Below, piece by piece: positions 45,802-53,510 of a DNA stretch of 64,000 nt. The stretch spans positions 1 through 64,000 of the forward strand of contig NZ_PIUM01000019.1 of assembly GCF_002845745.1 (NCBI RefSeq), written 5' to 3'. Made by a program: the position numbers and the translations under genes. The notes beneath the pieces were generated by a model. It was not told where the DNA came from. It ran no database searches and was given only the letters and a program-made list of their open reading frames with translations. Origin of the DNA: Telmatospirillum siberiense. GTDB taxonomy: Bacteria > Pseudomonadota > Alphaproteobacteria > Rhodospirillales > Magnetospirillaceae. How positions within the stretch are numbered: position 1 is the first letter of the stretch; every line of letters starts with the position of its first letter.

Positions 45802-45924
45802 GGAATCTTGGGAGTCCGGCTCCAATGTCATCTTGACTTGGATCGGATTAAGCCGAATTTTCTGGGACGGCGCCATTCCGGGAGGAATGGCGCTTCCTTA
45901 GGAATCGTCGATGAGCCCCTGGCT

Positions 45925-46413
45925 ATGCGTAAACTGACTTTTACAATTCTCTCCGCCGCCCTGCTCGCCATGACGGCCGCCCAACCCGGCCTTGCCCAGG
46001 AACGCTGGCACGGACCGGACCGCGGGCCGGATCATGGACCGGATTATCGGGACCATTGGCGTCCCGAGCATCCTCGTGGATATGACTGGGAACGCTGGCG
46101 CCGCGGCGGCTGGGTCAACGGCTGGCACGAGGGGCGTTTCGGCTGGTGGTGGATCATCGATGGCGCGTGGTTCTTCTATACGGCGCCCGTTTATCCCTTC
46201 CCGCAACCGCCGACCGTGGTGGTGACGCCGCCGCCGCAGGTCCCCGCCGGTTATTACTATTACTGCCCCAATCCGTCCGGCTATTACCCGGCCGTGCCAC
46301 AATGTCTGACGGGGTGGCAGATGGTGCCGGCAACCACGGCCCCAGCGCCCGTCCCCTCACCCGCGCCCGCGCCCGCGCCCGTCGTCCCCATTCCGCCGCC
46401 ACCCGTCCGCTAG
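45925..46413 (+). CDS. Exported Trp/Tyr/Pro-rich envelope protein
   Basis: A 162-aa protein. Signal peptide MRKLTFTILSAALLAMTAAQ, cleavage near GLAQE. The mature protein is unusual: DRGPDHGPDYRDHWRPEHPRG, then Trp-rich GRFGWWWIIDGAWFFYTAPVYP, a PPP stretch, and GYYYYCPNPSGYYPAVPQC followed by GWQMV. The last block is a conserved feature of small exported proteobacterial proteins with no known role. The tail is a Pro-Ala repeat. ATG 45925 is chosen to give the signal peptide. It follows the Spy-like gene and may share its regulation. Confidence 0.8.
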   Translation: MRKLTFTILSAALLAMTAAQPGLAQERWHGPDRGPDHGPDYRDHWRPEHPRGYDWERWRRGGWVNGWHEGRFGWWWIIDGAWFFYTAPVYPFPQPPTVVVTPPPQVPAGYYYYCPNPSGYYPAVPQCLTGWQMVPATTAPAPVPSPAPAPAPVVPIPPPPVR

Positions 46414-46807
46414 CTGGCGGAAGTGTGAGGGGGAAAGCCGCACAAAGCTTACAGAAAGCGTTAAATCCGCATCACTTCGTCATTTCCGCGAAAGCGGGAA
46501 TGACGAGGATGATCCTGAGGAAGGGCTCGACCGCCAAGCATTCTCCTCCTCCTGCCGGCGGGGATCCCCTCCTCATCCCAACTCCTCCCCCTCGGAAGGG
46601 AAAAGGGCTTTTACCCGCCCTCTTTTCGTTTGAGGACGGGTTGTCCGATCCGCTCTTTTGGCGGCAATGACGGCCCTATGACCTGTACTCCCACATTCCG
46701 GGGTATGGTCATATATAATTCGTCATGAATTCCCGGGCGCTATGTAAATGATCCTTTAACAATAAGCGGTGTCTGGACGCGAATTGAATCAATTCATTCA
46801 CATAAAT
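46414..46807. other. Intergenic region with one hairpin repeat
   Basis: About 390 bp. The first part is GC-rich; the second (from 46690) is AT-rich, unlike the surroundings. A hairpin repeat with CATTTCCGC-GAAA-GCGGGAATG (46481-46503) belongs to a common intergenic palindrome type. No gene found. The candidate RNA at 46808 follows. Confidence 0.5.
46478..46506. repeat. CATTCCCGC hairpin repeat
   Basis: CATTTCCGC and GCGGGAATG pair (one G-T) around a GAAA tetraloop, bordered by CGT and ACG. Such units are dispersed in many proteobacterial genomes. Confidence 0.6.
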
Positions 46808-46937
46808 TTGCTTCCACCTGATTTGTCGATATAGTATAAGTTTAATTCAACTTGGGCTTGAACGTATTCCTGATTTTATCTCCCCTATATCCCCCCAAAG
46901 ACTCAGACCCTCGATAAAGTCGAGGGTCTTTTTTTAG
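46808..46937 (+). ncRNA. Candidate small RNA with C-rich (anti-Shine-Dalgarno-like) loop
   Basis: A promoter-like pair TTGCTT (46808-46813), 16 nt, TATAGT (46830-46835) precedes an AT-rich stretch and then a textbook terminator ending at 46935. Predicted RNA is about 46842-46935, near 94 nt. Between promoter and terminator lies ATCTCCCCTATATCCCCCC, an unpaired C-rich stretch like the anti-SD seeds of known alphaproteobacterial sRNAs. No plus-strand gene ends within 400 bp. No experimental proof is visible. Confidence 0.5.
46906..46935 (+). terminator. Intrinsic terminator
   Basis: Nine-bp perfect stem GACCCTCGA/TCGAGGGTC with a 5-nt loop, then seven T. It points with the plus strand, toward the end of the minus-strand RND gene, and probably ends the candidate small RNA. 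Confidence 0.85.
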
Positions 46938-46942
46938 GTCTT

Positions 46943-49900
46943 TCAGGCCGAAAGTGTCGGAGAATCGGGAGCAGCCCCCTCTTCAAGGGGTTCGTCCGCC
47001 GCGTGATCGGCGGCAATCAGCATATAGACGGCCGGGACGACGAACAGGGTGAACGCCGTACCGATGAGCAATCCGGTGGCGATCACCAAACCCATGTTGA
47101 AGCGGGAGACGGCGCCGGCGCCGGCGGCCACCAGCATCGGATAAACGCCCAGGACCATGGCGGCGGTGGTCATCAGGATCGGCCGCAAGCGGATCGCCGC
47201 GGCGGTCTCGATGGCTTCGCGTTTGCTTTTGCCCTGGCGCTGCTGTTCGTTGGCGAACTCGACGATCAGGATGCCGTGCTTGCTGATCAGGCCCATCAAG
47301 GTCACCAGTCCGACCTGGGTATAGATATTGAGGCTGGCCCCACCCACGCCCAAACTGATGAAGATCAAGGCCCCGGCAATAGACATGGGCACCGAGACCA
47401 GAATGATCAGCGGGTCGCGGAAACTTTCGAACTGGGCCGCGAGAGCCAGGAAGATGATGATCAGGGCGAAGCCGAAGGTGGTGGCGAAGCCGCTCGATTC
47501 CTGGATGAACTGGCGCGACGTCCCGCCGTAATCGATGGAATAACCCTGCGGTAACTCCTTGGCCGCCAATCCCTGCAGATACTCCAGCGCGTCGCTCATC
47601 GCCACGCCCGGCACCGCGACACCGGAAATCACCGCGCTGTTCAACTGCTGGAAATGGTTGAGCGATTGCGGAACCGTGCTGGTGGTGATCTTCGCCACGG
47701 TGGAAAGCGGCACCGAGGATCCATCGCTCGTCCGGATGTAATAGTCGAGCAATTGATCGGTGTTCAGCCGAAAACGCTGCTGAACCTGGGGAATGACTTT
47801 GTAGGACCGCCCATCCAGGCTGAAGTAATTGACGTATCCCCCCCCCAGCATGGCCGCCATGGCGCCACCGACGTCGCTCATCTTGAGACCGAGCTGCGCC
47901 GCCTTGTCGCGGTCGATATCGACCGTCGCCTGCGGCTGGTCGATCTTCAGATCGGAATCGAGGAAGATGAAGCGGCCGCTCGTCACCGCCTCCTGCAGGA
48001 ATTTTTGCGCGATGCCGTAAAGCTGTCCGTAGGGCTGGGTGGTGCTGATGACGAACTGAACCGGCAGACCGTTGCTGCCCGGCAGCGGCGGCGGCTGGAA
48101 GGCCACCACCTTCGCCCCGGCGATCCCGTTCAGCCGCTGCTGTAAGATCGGCTGCAACTGATTGCTGGTCCGTTCACGCTGGTCCCAGGGCTTGAAGACC
48201 AGACCGGCGATGGACTGGCCAGGCGCGTCGATCTGGAAGACGTGATCCTCCTCGGGATAGGAGGCGAAAATATCGAACAATTGGCGGGAATAGAGCTGCC
48301 GTTGCTGCAAGGTGGAGTTGGGTGCCGACGTCGACATGGTGATGACGACGCCCTCGTCCTCCTGCGGGGCCAGCTCGCTTTTGGCCCCCGCATAGAGGAA
48401 ATAAATGCTGGAGAGAATGATCAACGCGAAGACCATGGTCACCGGACGATAGTTCAGGCTGCCGTGCAGCAGACGATTGTAACGGCGCGATACCCGCTCG
48501 AAGGTCCGGTCGATGAAGTCCACGACATGGGCTTCCAGGCCGCTGCGATCCTTGCTGTGCGGCTTCAGGAAGAGCGAGCACATCATCGGCGACAAGGTCA
48601 GCGCCACGATGGCCGAAACAGTCACCGCTCCCACCAGGGTGAATGCGAATTCGGTGAAGAGAGCGCCGGTCAATCCCTTCTGGAAACCGATCGGAACATA
48701 GACGGCGACCAGAACGACGGTCATCGCGATGATCGGCCCGGCCAGTTCACGCGCCGCCATCATGGCGGCATGCACCGGCTTGGCGCCCTCCTCGAGATGA
48801 CGGTTAACGTTTTCGACGACGATGATGGCGTCGTCGACCACCAATCCGATGGCCAGCACCAACGCCAGAAGGGTCAGCAGATTGATCGAGAAGCCGAACA
48901 TCAGCATCATGGTGAAGGTGCCGACCAGCGACAGCGGAATGGCCACCACCGGAATCAGCACCGAGCGGGGCGAGCCCAGGAAGGCGAAGACGACGAAGGT
49001 GACGATCAGCAGAGCCTCGACCAGGGTATGAATCACCTCGTTGATGGCGCTGTTGACGAATTCGGTCGAATCGTAGACGACCTTGCCTTCCAGGCCTTGC
49101 GGGAACTGCGCCTGGATGTCCGGGAAGATCTTGCGGACCCCCTTGATCACATCCAGCAGGTTGGCCGCCGGCGCCACCTGGATACCGATGTAGACGGCCT
49201 TCTTGCCGTCGAACCCGACCTCGGTTTCATAGCTGTCGGCGCCCAGGGTGACATTGGCCACATCGCCCAGACGGATATTGGCGCCATTGACTTGTTTCAA
49301 GACGAGGTTGCGGAACTCCTCCACCGAATGAATGCTGGTCGAGGCGGTCAGATTGACCTGGACCATCTGGCCCTTGGTATTGCCGAGTCCCGATATGTAA
49401 TCGTTGGCGGCCAGCGCCGCGGTCACGTCGCTGCCGGTAAGCCCGTAGGCCGCCAATTTGTCCGGATCGAGCCAGGCGCGCAGCGCGAAATTCTGGGCTC
49501 CCAGGATCTCCGCGGTCTGCACGCCTTCGACCGCCTGCAGCTTCGGCTGCACGACGCGGACGAGATAATCGGTGATCTGGTTGGAGGGCAGGACGTCGGA
49601 ATTGAAACCCAGATACATGGCGTCGATGGTTTGCCCGACCTGCACGGTCAACACCGGCTGCTGCGAGCCGGACGGAAGCTGGTTCAACACCGAATTGACC
49701 TTGGTGTTGATCTCGGTCAGCGCCTTGTCGGAGTCGTAGTTAAGCCGCAGATTGGCGGTGATGGTCGACACGGATGTCTGGCTGGTCGACGTCATATAGT
49801 CGATGCCGTTGGCCTGGGCGATGGCGTTTTCAAGCGGTGTCGTGATGAAACCGGCGACCACGTCCGGCGCCGCGCCGTAATAGGTCGTGGTCACCGTGAC

Positions 49901-50032
49901 CACGGCGTTCTGGGTGCGCGGATATTGCAGGACCGGCAGAGAGAAGCCGGCCCTGAGGCCCAGCACCAGGATCATCAGGCTGACCACCGTGGCCAGCACC
50001 GGTCGGCGGACGAAAAGATCGGTGAATTTCAT
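46943..50032 (-). CDS. RND efflux permease (HAE1 family)
   Basis: A 1029-aa inner-membrane drug/proton antiporter, normal AcrB-class length. Twelve helices: TM1 at about 10-30 (PVLATVVSLMILVLGLRAGF), periplasmic porter loop, TM2-6 with GLVVDDAIIVVENV (TM4 Asp pair), a second periplasmic loop, TM7-12. The N-terminus MKFTDLFVRRPVLATVVSLM is nearer to MdtB/MexK-type pumps than to AcrB or MexF. Last gene of the three-gene operon outer-membrane factor, adaptor, permease. Substrates cannot be predicted. Confidence 0.95.
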   Translation of the reverse strand: MKFTDLFVRRPVLATVVSLMILVLGLRAGFSLPVLQYPRTQNAVVTVTTTYYGAAPDVVAGFITTPLENAIAQANGIDYMTSTSQTSVSTITANLRLNYDSDKALTEINTKVNSVLNQLPSGSQQPVLTVQVGQTIDAMYLGFNSDVLPSNQITDYLVRVVQPKLQAVEGVQTAEILGAQNFALRAWLDPDKLAAYGLTGSDVTAALAANDYISGLGNTKGQMVQVNLTASTSIHSVEEFRNLVLKQVNGANIRLGDVANVTLGADSYETEVGFDGKKAVYIGIQVAPAANLLDVIKGVRKIFPDIQAQFPQGLEGKVVYDSTEFVNSAINEVIHTLVEALLIVTFVVFAFLGSPRSVLIPVVAIPLSLVGTFTMMLMFGFSINLLTLLALVLAIGLVVDDAIIVVENVNRHLEEGAKPVHAAMMAARELAGPIIAMTVVLVAVYVPIGFQKGLTGALFTEFAFTLVGAVTVSAIVALTLSPMMCSLFLKPHSKDRSGLEAHVVDFIDRTFERVSRRYNRLLHGSLNYRPVTMVFALIILSSIYFLYAGAKSELAPQEDEGVVITMSTSAPNSTLQQRQLYSRQLFDIFASYPEEDHVFQIDAPGQSIAGLVFKPWDQRERTSNQLQPILQQRLNGIAGAKVVAFQPPPLPGSNGLPVQFVISTTQPYGQLYGIAQKFLQEAVTSGRFIFLDSDLKIDQPQATVDIDRDKAAQLGLKMSDVGGAMAAMLGGGYVNYFSLDGRSYKVIPQVQQRFRLNTDQLLDYYIRTSDGSSVPLSTVAKITTSTVPQSLNHFQQLNSAVISGVAVPGVAMSDALEYLQGLAAKELPQGYSIDYGGTSRQFIQESSGFATTFGFALIIIFLALAAQFESFRDPLIILVSVPMSIAGALIFISLGVGGASLNIYTQVGLVTLMGLISKHGILIVEFANEQQRQGKSKREAIETAAAIRLRPILMTTAAMVLGVYPMLVAAGAGAVSRFNMGLVIATGLLIGTAFTLFVVPAVYMLIAADHAADEPLEEGAAPDSPTLSA

Positions 50033-50048
50033 CGTTTAGCGCTCCGCC

Positions 50049-51179
50049 TTACTTATCCACCGGTACCGGATTGGCCTCATTGGCCGGCCGCACCGAATTG
50101 TCGATCAACAGCGGACTGCCGTTGCGCAATTTGATCTGGCCGGCGACGACGACCGTATCGCCTTCCTTGATTCCCTTGGCCACCGCCACCTGATCGCCGC
50201 GTTTGGCCCCCGTGGTGATGAAGGTCTGATGGGCGATCAACTGCGGCTGGCCCTTCTCGTCCTGGCCCTTGTTCTCCACAAGATAGGCGGTGTCGCCATA
50301 GGGGCTGAAGGTAATCGCCGTCTGCGGCAGGGTGACGTAGCGCTCCGGCGCTCCGGTATCGATCGTCACCTTGGCGAACATGCCGGGCAGCAGTTTATGG
50401 GCGGGATTGGCCAGGGTGGCCCGGATCTGGACATTGCGGCTGGCGGTGTCGACCTTGGGGTTGATCGCCGCGATCTTGCCGGTGAAGCGCTTGTCGGGAT
50501 AGGTGTCGATGGCGACGGAAACCGGCAGCCCGACGGAAAGCTGGGCCAGCGCCTGCTGCGGCATGGTGAAGTCGACGAAGATCGGGTCGAGCGCCTGGAG
50601 CGTGACAATGGCGGTGCCGGCCGTCAGATACTGGCCGAGATCCACCGAGCGAATGCCCAGGTGGCCGGCGAAAGGCGCCTTGAGGACCTTTTTGTCGACG
50701 ACCGCCCGCTGTTCCGCCACTTGCGCCCTGGCGCTCTTCAAGGCGGCGGCGTCGGAATCGAGGGTCGCCTGGCTGATGGCATGGGCCTGGAGTTGCTGCT
50801 CGTCGCGCCGATAGGTGATCTGGGCAAGTTCGGCGGTGGCTTCCAACGATTGCAGCTTGGCCACGTCGTCGGCGTCGCGCAGACGCAGCAGAACCGCCCC
50901 GGCGGGCACGTCGTCACCCGAATTGAAGGTGATCACATCGACAACGCCGGATGTCTCCAGGGAAAGGTCGGCTCCCTTGACGGCCCGCAGGCTGCCGATA
51001 GCCTCAAGGTGAGGCTGCCATTCCTGCACCTCGGCCTTGGTGGTCGCGACGGTCTGCGGTTGTCCGCCCATCGAGGCCATGAACTTCTGGATCATGATGC
51101 CCCGGAACGCCTCAAAACCGAAAATACCGCCGAATACCAGGCCAACCAGGACCAGCATGAGGATCATGCGTTTGACCAT
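50049..51179 (-). CDS. RND efflux periplasmic adaptor (HlyD/AcrA family)
   Basis: A 376-aa membrane-fusion protein. An uncleaved N-terminal helix (MILMLVLVGLVFGGIFGFEA) anchors it. Then barrel-sandwich half (LSLETSGVVDVITFNSGDDV), alpha-hairpin (about 115-175), second lipoyl half (LKAPFAGHLGIRSVDLGQYL) and beta-barrel domain. The start at 51179 is chosen for the anchor; the frame is open to 51275. It ends 16 bp before the permease start. Confidence 0.93.
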   Translation of the reverse strand: MVKRMILMLVLVGLVFGGIFGFEAFRGIMIQKFMASMGGQPQTVATTKAEVQEWQPHLEAIGSLRAVKGADLSLETSGVVDVITFNSGDDVPAGAVLLRLRDADDVAKLQSLEATAELAQITYRRDEQQLQAHAISQATLDSDAAALKSARAQVAEQRAVVDKKVLKAPFAGHLGIRSVDLGQYLTAGTAIVTLQALDPIFVDFTMPQQALAQLSVGLPVSVAIDTYPDKRFTGKIAAINPKVDTASRNVQIRATLANPAHKLLPGMFAKVTIDTGAPERYVTLPQTAITFSPYGDTAYLVENKGQDEKGQPQLIAHQTFITTGAKRGDQVAVAKGIKEGDTVVVAGQIKLRNGSPLLIDNSVRPANEANPVPVDK

Positions 51180-51229
51180 CGGGTTCGTCTCCACACGAAG
51201 AATAGGGTCCGCGCCTTGGCGGACGCGGG

Positions 51230-52729
51230 TTATTTGCGAAGGGTGTCGTTCGCCGTATCGTCCGTCCGGTTCCACCAGCCGCCGCCAAGAGCCTGAAACA
51301 ACGCGACCGTGTCCGTGTAACGGGCGGCCTGGGCCAGGACGAGAGAGATGCGGCTTTGCTGGTAGGTCCGCTCGGCATTGAGCAGCGTCAGATAGCTGAT
51401 GGCGCCGGCGGCGAACTGACGGCGCGACAGCTCCAGGCTGGCCCCCGCCGACCGCTCGGCGGCCAATTGAGCCTTCAGCGTCTCGGCGTCGGCCTGTAAG
51501 GCGCGCAGGGCGTCAGCGACGTCGCGGAAGGCGGACAGGACCGTGCTTTGATATTGAGCGGCGCTCTTGTCGAGACCCGCCTCGGCGGCGCGACGCTGAT
51601 GTTCGAGCGTGCCGCCGTGGAAAATCGGCTGGGTTATGCCGGCAGAGAGGCTCCACAATCCCGAGGCGGCCGAGCCGAACAGGCCATCGACGCCGTCGGC
51701 GGCGCTGCCCCAGCCGGCGCTCAGGGTGAACTTCGGAAATTGATTGGCGATCGCCACGCCCAATTGCGCGTTGGCCTGATGCAAGGTGGCCTCGGCCGCC
51801 TGCACGTCGGGACGGTTGCGCACCAGTTGGGACGGCAGGCTGACCGGCAGATCCTGCGGCAGGTCGATGCTCGCCAGGGAAAAAGTCTCGGCCACTTCCT
51901 GGCTGGGGAACCGCCCTGCAAGGGCGGTCAACAGATTGCGCTGCAACGCCAGTTGCTTTTCGAGAGGCGGCAGGGTCGCGCGGGTCTGCGCCAGGGTCGA
52001 TTCCTGGGCCAGCACGTCGGCTTGCGAGACGCCGCCCAGGGTGAATTGCCGGCGTACCACGTCGAGCTGCTCGCTTTGCGCCTCGATAATCTCGCGCGTC
52101 GCTTCGATCTGGCCGCGCAGCGAGGCATCCTGCAAGGCGGCGTTCACCACGTTGGAGGACAATGTGAGCGCCGTCGCCTCAAGCTGGAAGCGCTGATATT
52201 CAGCCTCCGCCTCTGCCGATTCAACGCTGCGCTGGGTCGCCCCGAACACGTCGAGATCATAGGAGACGCTTAAGGAACTGGTGGCCACGCTATAGATCGA
52301 GGAGGTTCCGGACTGCCCCTGTTGCGCCCCCGATGTCCGCTGACGCGACGTCGAAAAGCTCGCATCGACCGACGGATAATAGGCGCCGCCCTGGGCCAGC
52401 GCCAATTCGCGGGCCTGACGGAGCGCCGCCTGAGCCGCCTTGATATCGGGATTGGCGGCCAGCGCCTGAGTGACCAGGCGGTCCAGCGCCGGGGCGTGGA
52501 ACAACGCCCACCATTGGCCGGGAATATCCTGGCCGGCATTGAAATATTGAGCGGCACCGCCCACGGTGTCGGCGGCCCCCGTGGGCTTGGTCAGCGGCTC
52601 GGGGGTGAAGCCGGTGACATCGGGGGGCGGCGGCGCCTGAAAGTCCGGACCCACGGCGCAGCCGGCCAGAAACAGCAGGGCGGCCATGGTCGCCGGAACG
52701 CCGGAGATCTTGTGAAACGTCACGCTCAT
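51230..52729 (-). CDS. RND efflux outer-membrane lipoprotein (OprM/NodT family)
   Basis: About 499 aa. Type II signal with lipobox LAGC (acylated Cys near residue 24). Two OEP repeats: FHAPALDRLVTQALAANPDI, and later NQFPKFTLSAGWGSAADGVD. The typical Ala/Gln-rich helices follow. Start: ATG 52729 has its SD (AAGG) too close; GTG 52723 lies 6 nt from AAGGA and may be the real start. First gene of the pump operon, divergent from tetR. Confidence 0.93.
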   Translation of the reverse strand: MSVTFHKISGVPATMAALLFLAGCAVGPDFQAPPPPDVTGFTPEPLTKPTGAADTVGGAAQYFNAGQDIPGQWWALFHAPALDRLVTQALAANPDIKAAQAALRQARELALAQGGAYYPSVDASFSTSRQRTSGAQQGQSGTSSIYSVATSSLSVSYDLDVFGATQRSVESAEAEAEYQRFQLEATALTLSSNVVNAALQDASLRGQIEATREIIEAQSEQLDVVRRQFTLGGVSQADVLAQESTLAQTRATLPPLEKQLALQRNLLTALAGRFPSQEVAETFSLASIDLPQDLPVSLPSQLVRNRPDVQAAEATLHQANAQLGVAIANQFPKFTLSAGWGSAADGVDGLFGSAASGLWSLSAGITQPIFHGGTLEHQRRAAEAGLDKSAAQYQSTVLSAFRDVADALRALQADAETLKAQLAAERSAGASLELSRRQFAAGAISYLTLLNAERTYQQSRISLVLAQAARYTDTVALFQALGGGWWNRTDDTANDTLRK

Positions 52730-52784
52730 TCCTTCCAAACGCCCCGTTCGAAAGCACCGCGCCCGTTCGGCGGTCGCGAGAGGG

Positions 52785-52810
52785 GATTGACTTAGTTCGA
52801 ACGTTCAATC
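52785..52810. promoter_or_regulatory. Candidate TetR operator
   Basis: GATTGA (52785-52790) and TCAATC (52805-52810) are exact inverted arms, with TTCGAA near the centre. It lies between the divergent pump operon and tetR gene; its left arm overlaps a TTGACT -35-like box (52788). This fits an AcrR-type operator, 24-28 bp long. Confidence 0.6.
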
Positions 52811-52847
52811 TAAAACACGGAAACGATGTGACCTGTCAAGGCCCTTA

Positions 52848-53510
52848 ATGGATCAGACACCGAAACACGCGACTGACATAAAGGCGCCGCCCGTCCGGGA
52901 GGCGCGCGGCGAATCGAGGCGCCAGCAGGTCTTGGACGCCGCGGCGATCTGCTTTCGCCGCAACGGTTTCCGGGGCGCCAGCATGTCGGAGATTTCCGCT
53001 CTGGCCGGCATGAGCACCGGCCACATCTATCATTATTTCAAGAACAAGGAAGCCATCGTCGAGGCCATCATCAAGCGCGATCTCCAGGAGGGGATGACCT
53101 TCATGGAATCCCTCAAGGAGGCCGACGACATCGTCCAGATGCTCGTCGACGGGGCCAAGGACTGCATCGTCGACCGCAACAAACTGAGCGAACCGGCCTT
53201 GACCCTGGAAATCCTGGCCGAGGCGTCGCGCAATCCGGCGATCTCGGCCATCATGGACGACTGCGAGACGTCGATCCGCCGAAGTTTCATCGAAGCCCTG
53301 GAAACAGGTCGCAAGCGGGGGGTGATTGCCCCGGACGCACGGATCGAAGTGGCCTGCACCATGATGATGCTGATCTTCGACGGCATCACCGTGCAAAGCG
53401 CGGTGAACCCGCTCTTCGATCACGAAGTCATCCTCAAGGAACTGGAGCGACTGCTCAACCAGGCTTTGCGGCCGGGCGTCGGTTCGGATTTAAACCACCC
53501 CAAACCCTAA
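52848..53510 (+). CDS. TetR/AcrR-family repressor
   Basis: A 220-aa protein. N-terminal HTH at about 24-70 (RRQQVLDAAAICFRRNGF, then SEISALAGMSTGHIYHYFKNKEAI). The C-terminal ligand domain is helical, with NPAISAIMDDCETSIRRSFIE. It probably represses the divergent RND operon and itself through the site at 52785. The 3' end overlaps the convergent GGDEF-EAL gene by 21 bp. Confidence 0.92.
   Translation: MDQTPKHATDIKAPPVREARGESRRQQVLDAAAICFRRNGFRGASMSEISALAGMSTGHIYHYFKNKEAIVEAIIKRDLQEGMTFMESLKEADDIVQMLVDGAKDCIVDRNKLSEPALTLEILAEASRNPAISAIMDDCETSIRRSFIEALETGRKRGVIAPDARIEVACTMMMLIFDGITVQSAVNPLFDHEVILKELERLLNQALRPGVGSDLNHPKP

Noticed and set aside
46369-46392. GCGCCC tandem repeat
   Set aside because: It encodes the Pro-Ala tail of the protein at 45925; low-complexity coding sequence, not a separate repeat element.
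48242-50134. Long open frame antisense to the RND permease
   Set aside because: Asp/His/Gln-rich shadow sequence; no start signal.
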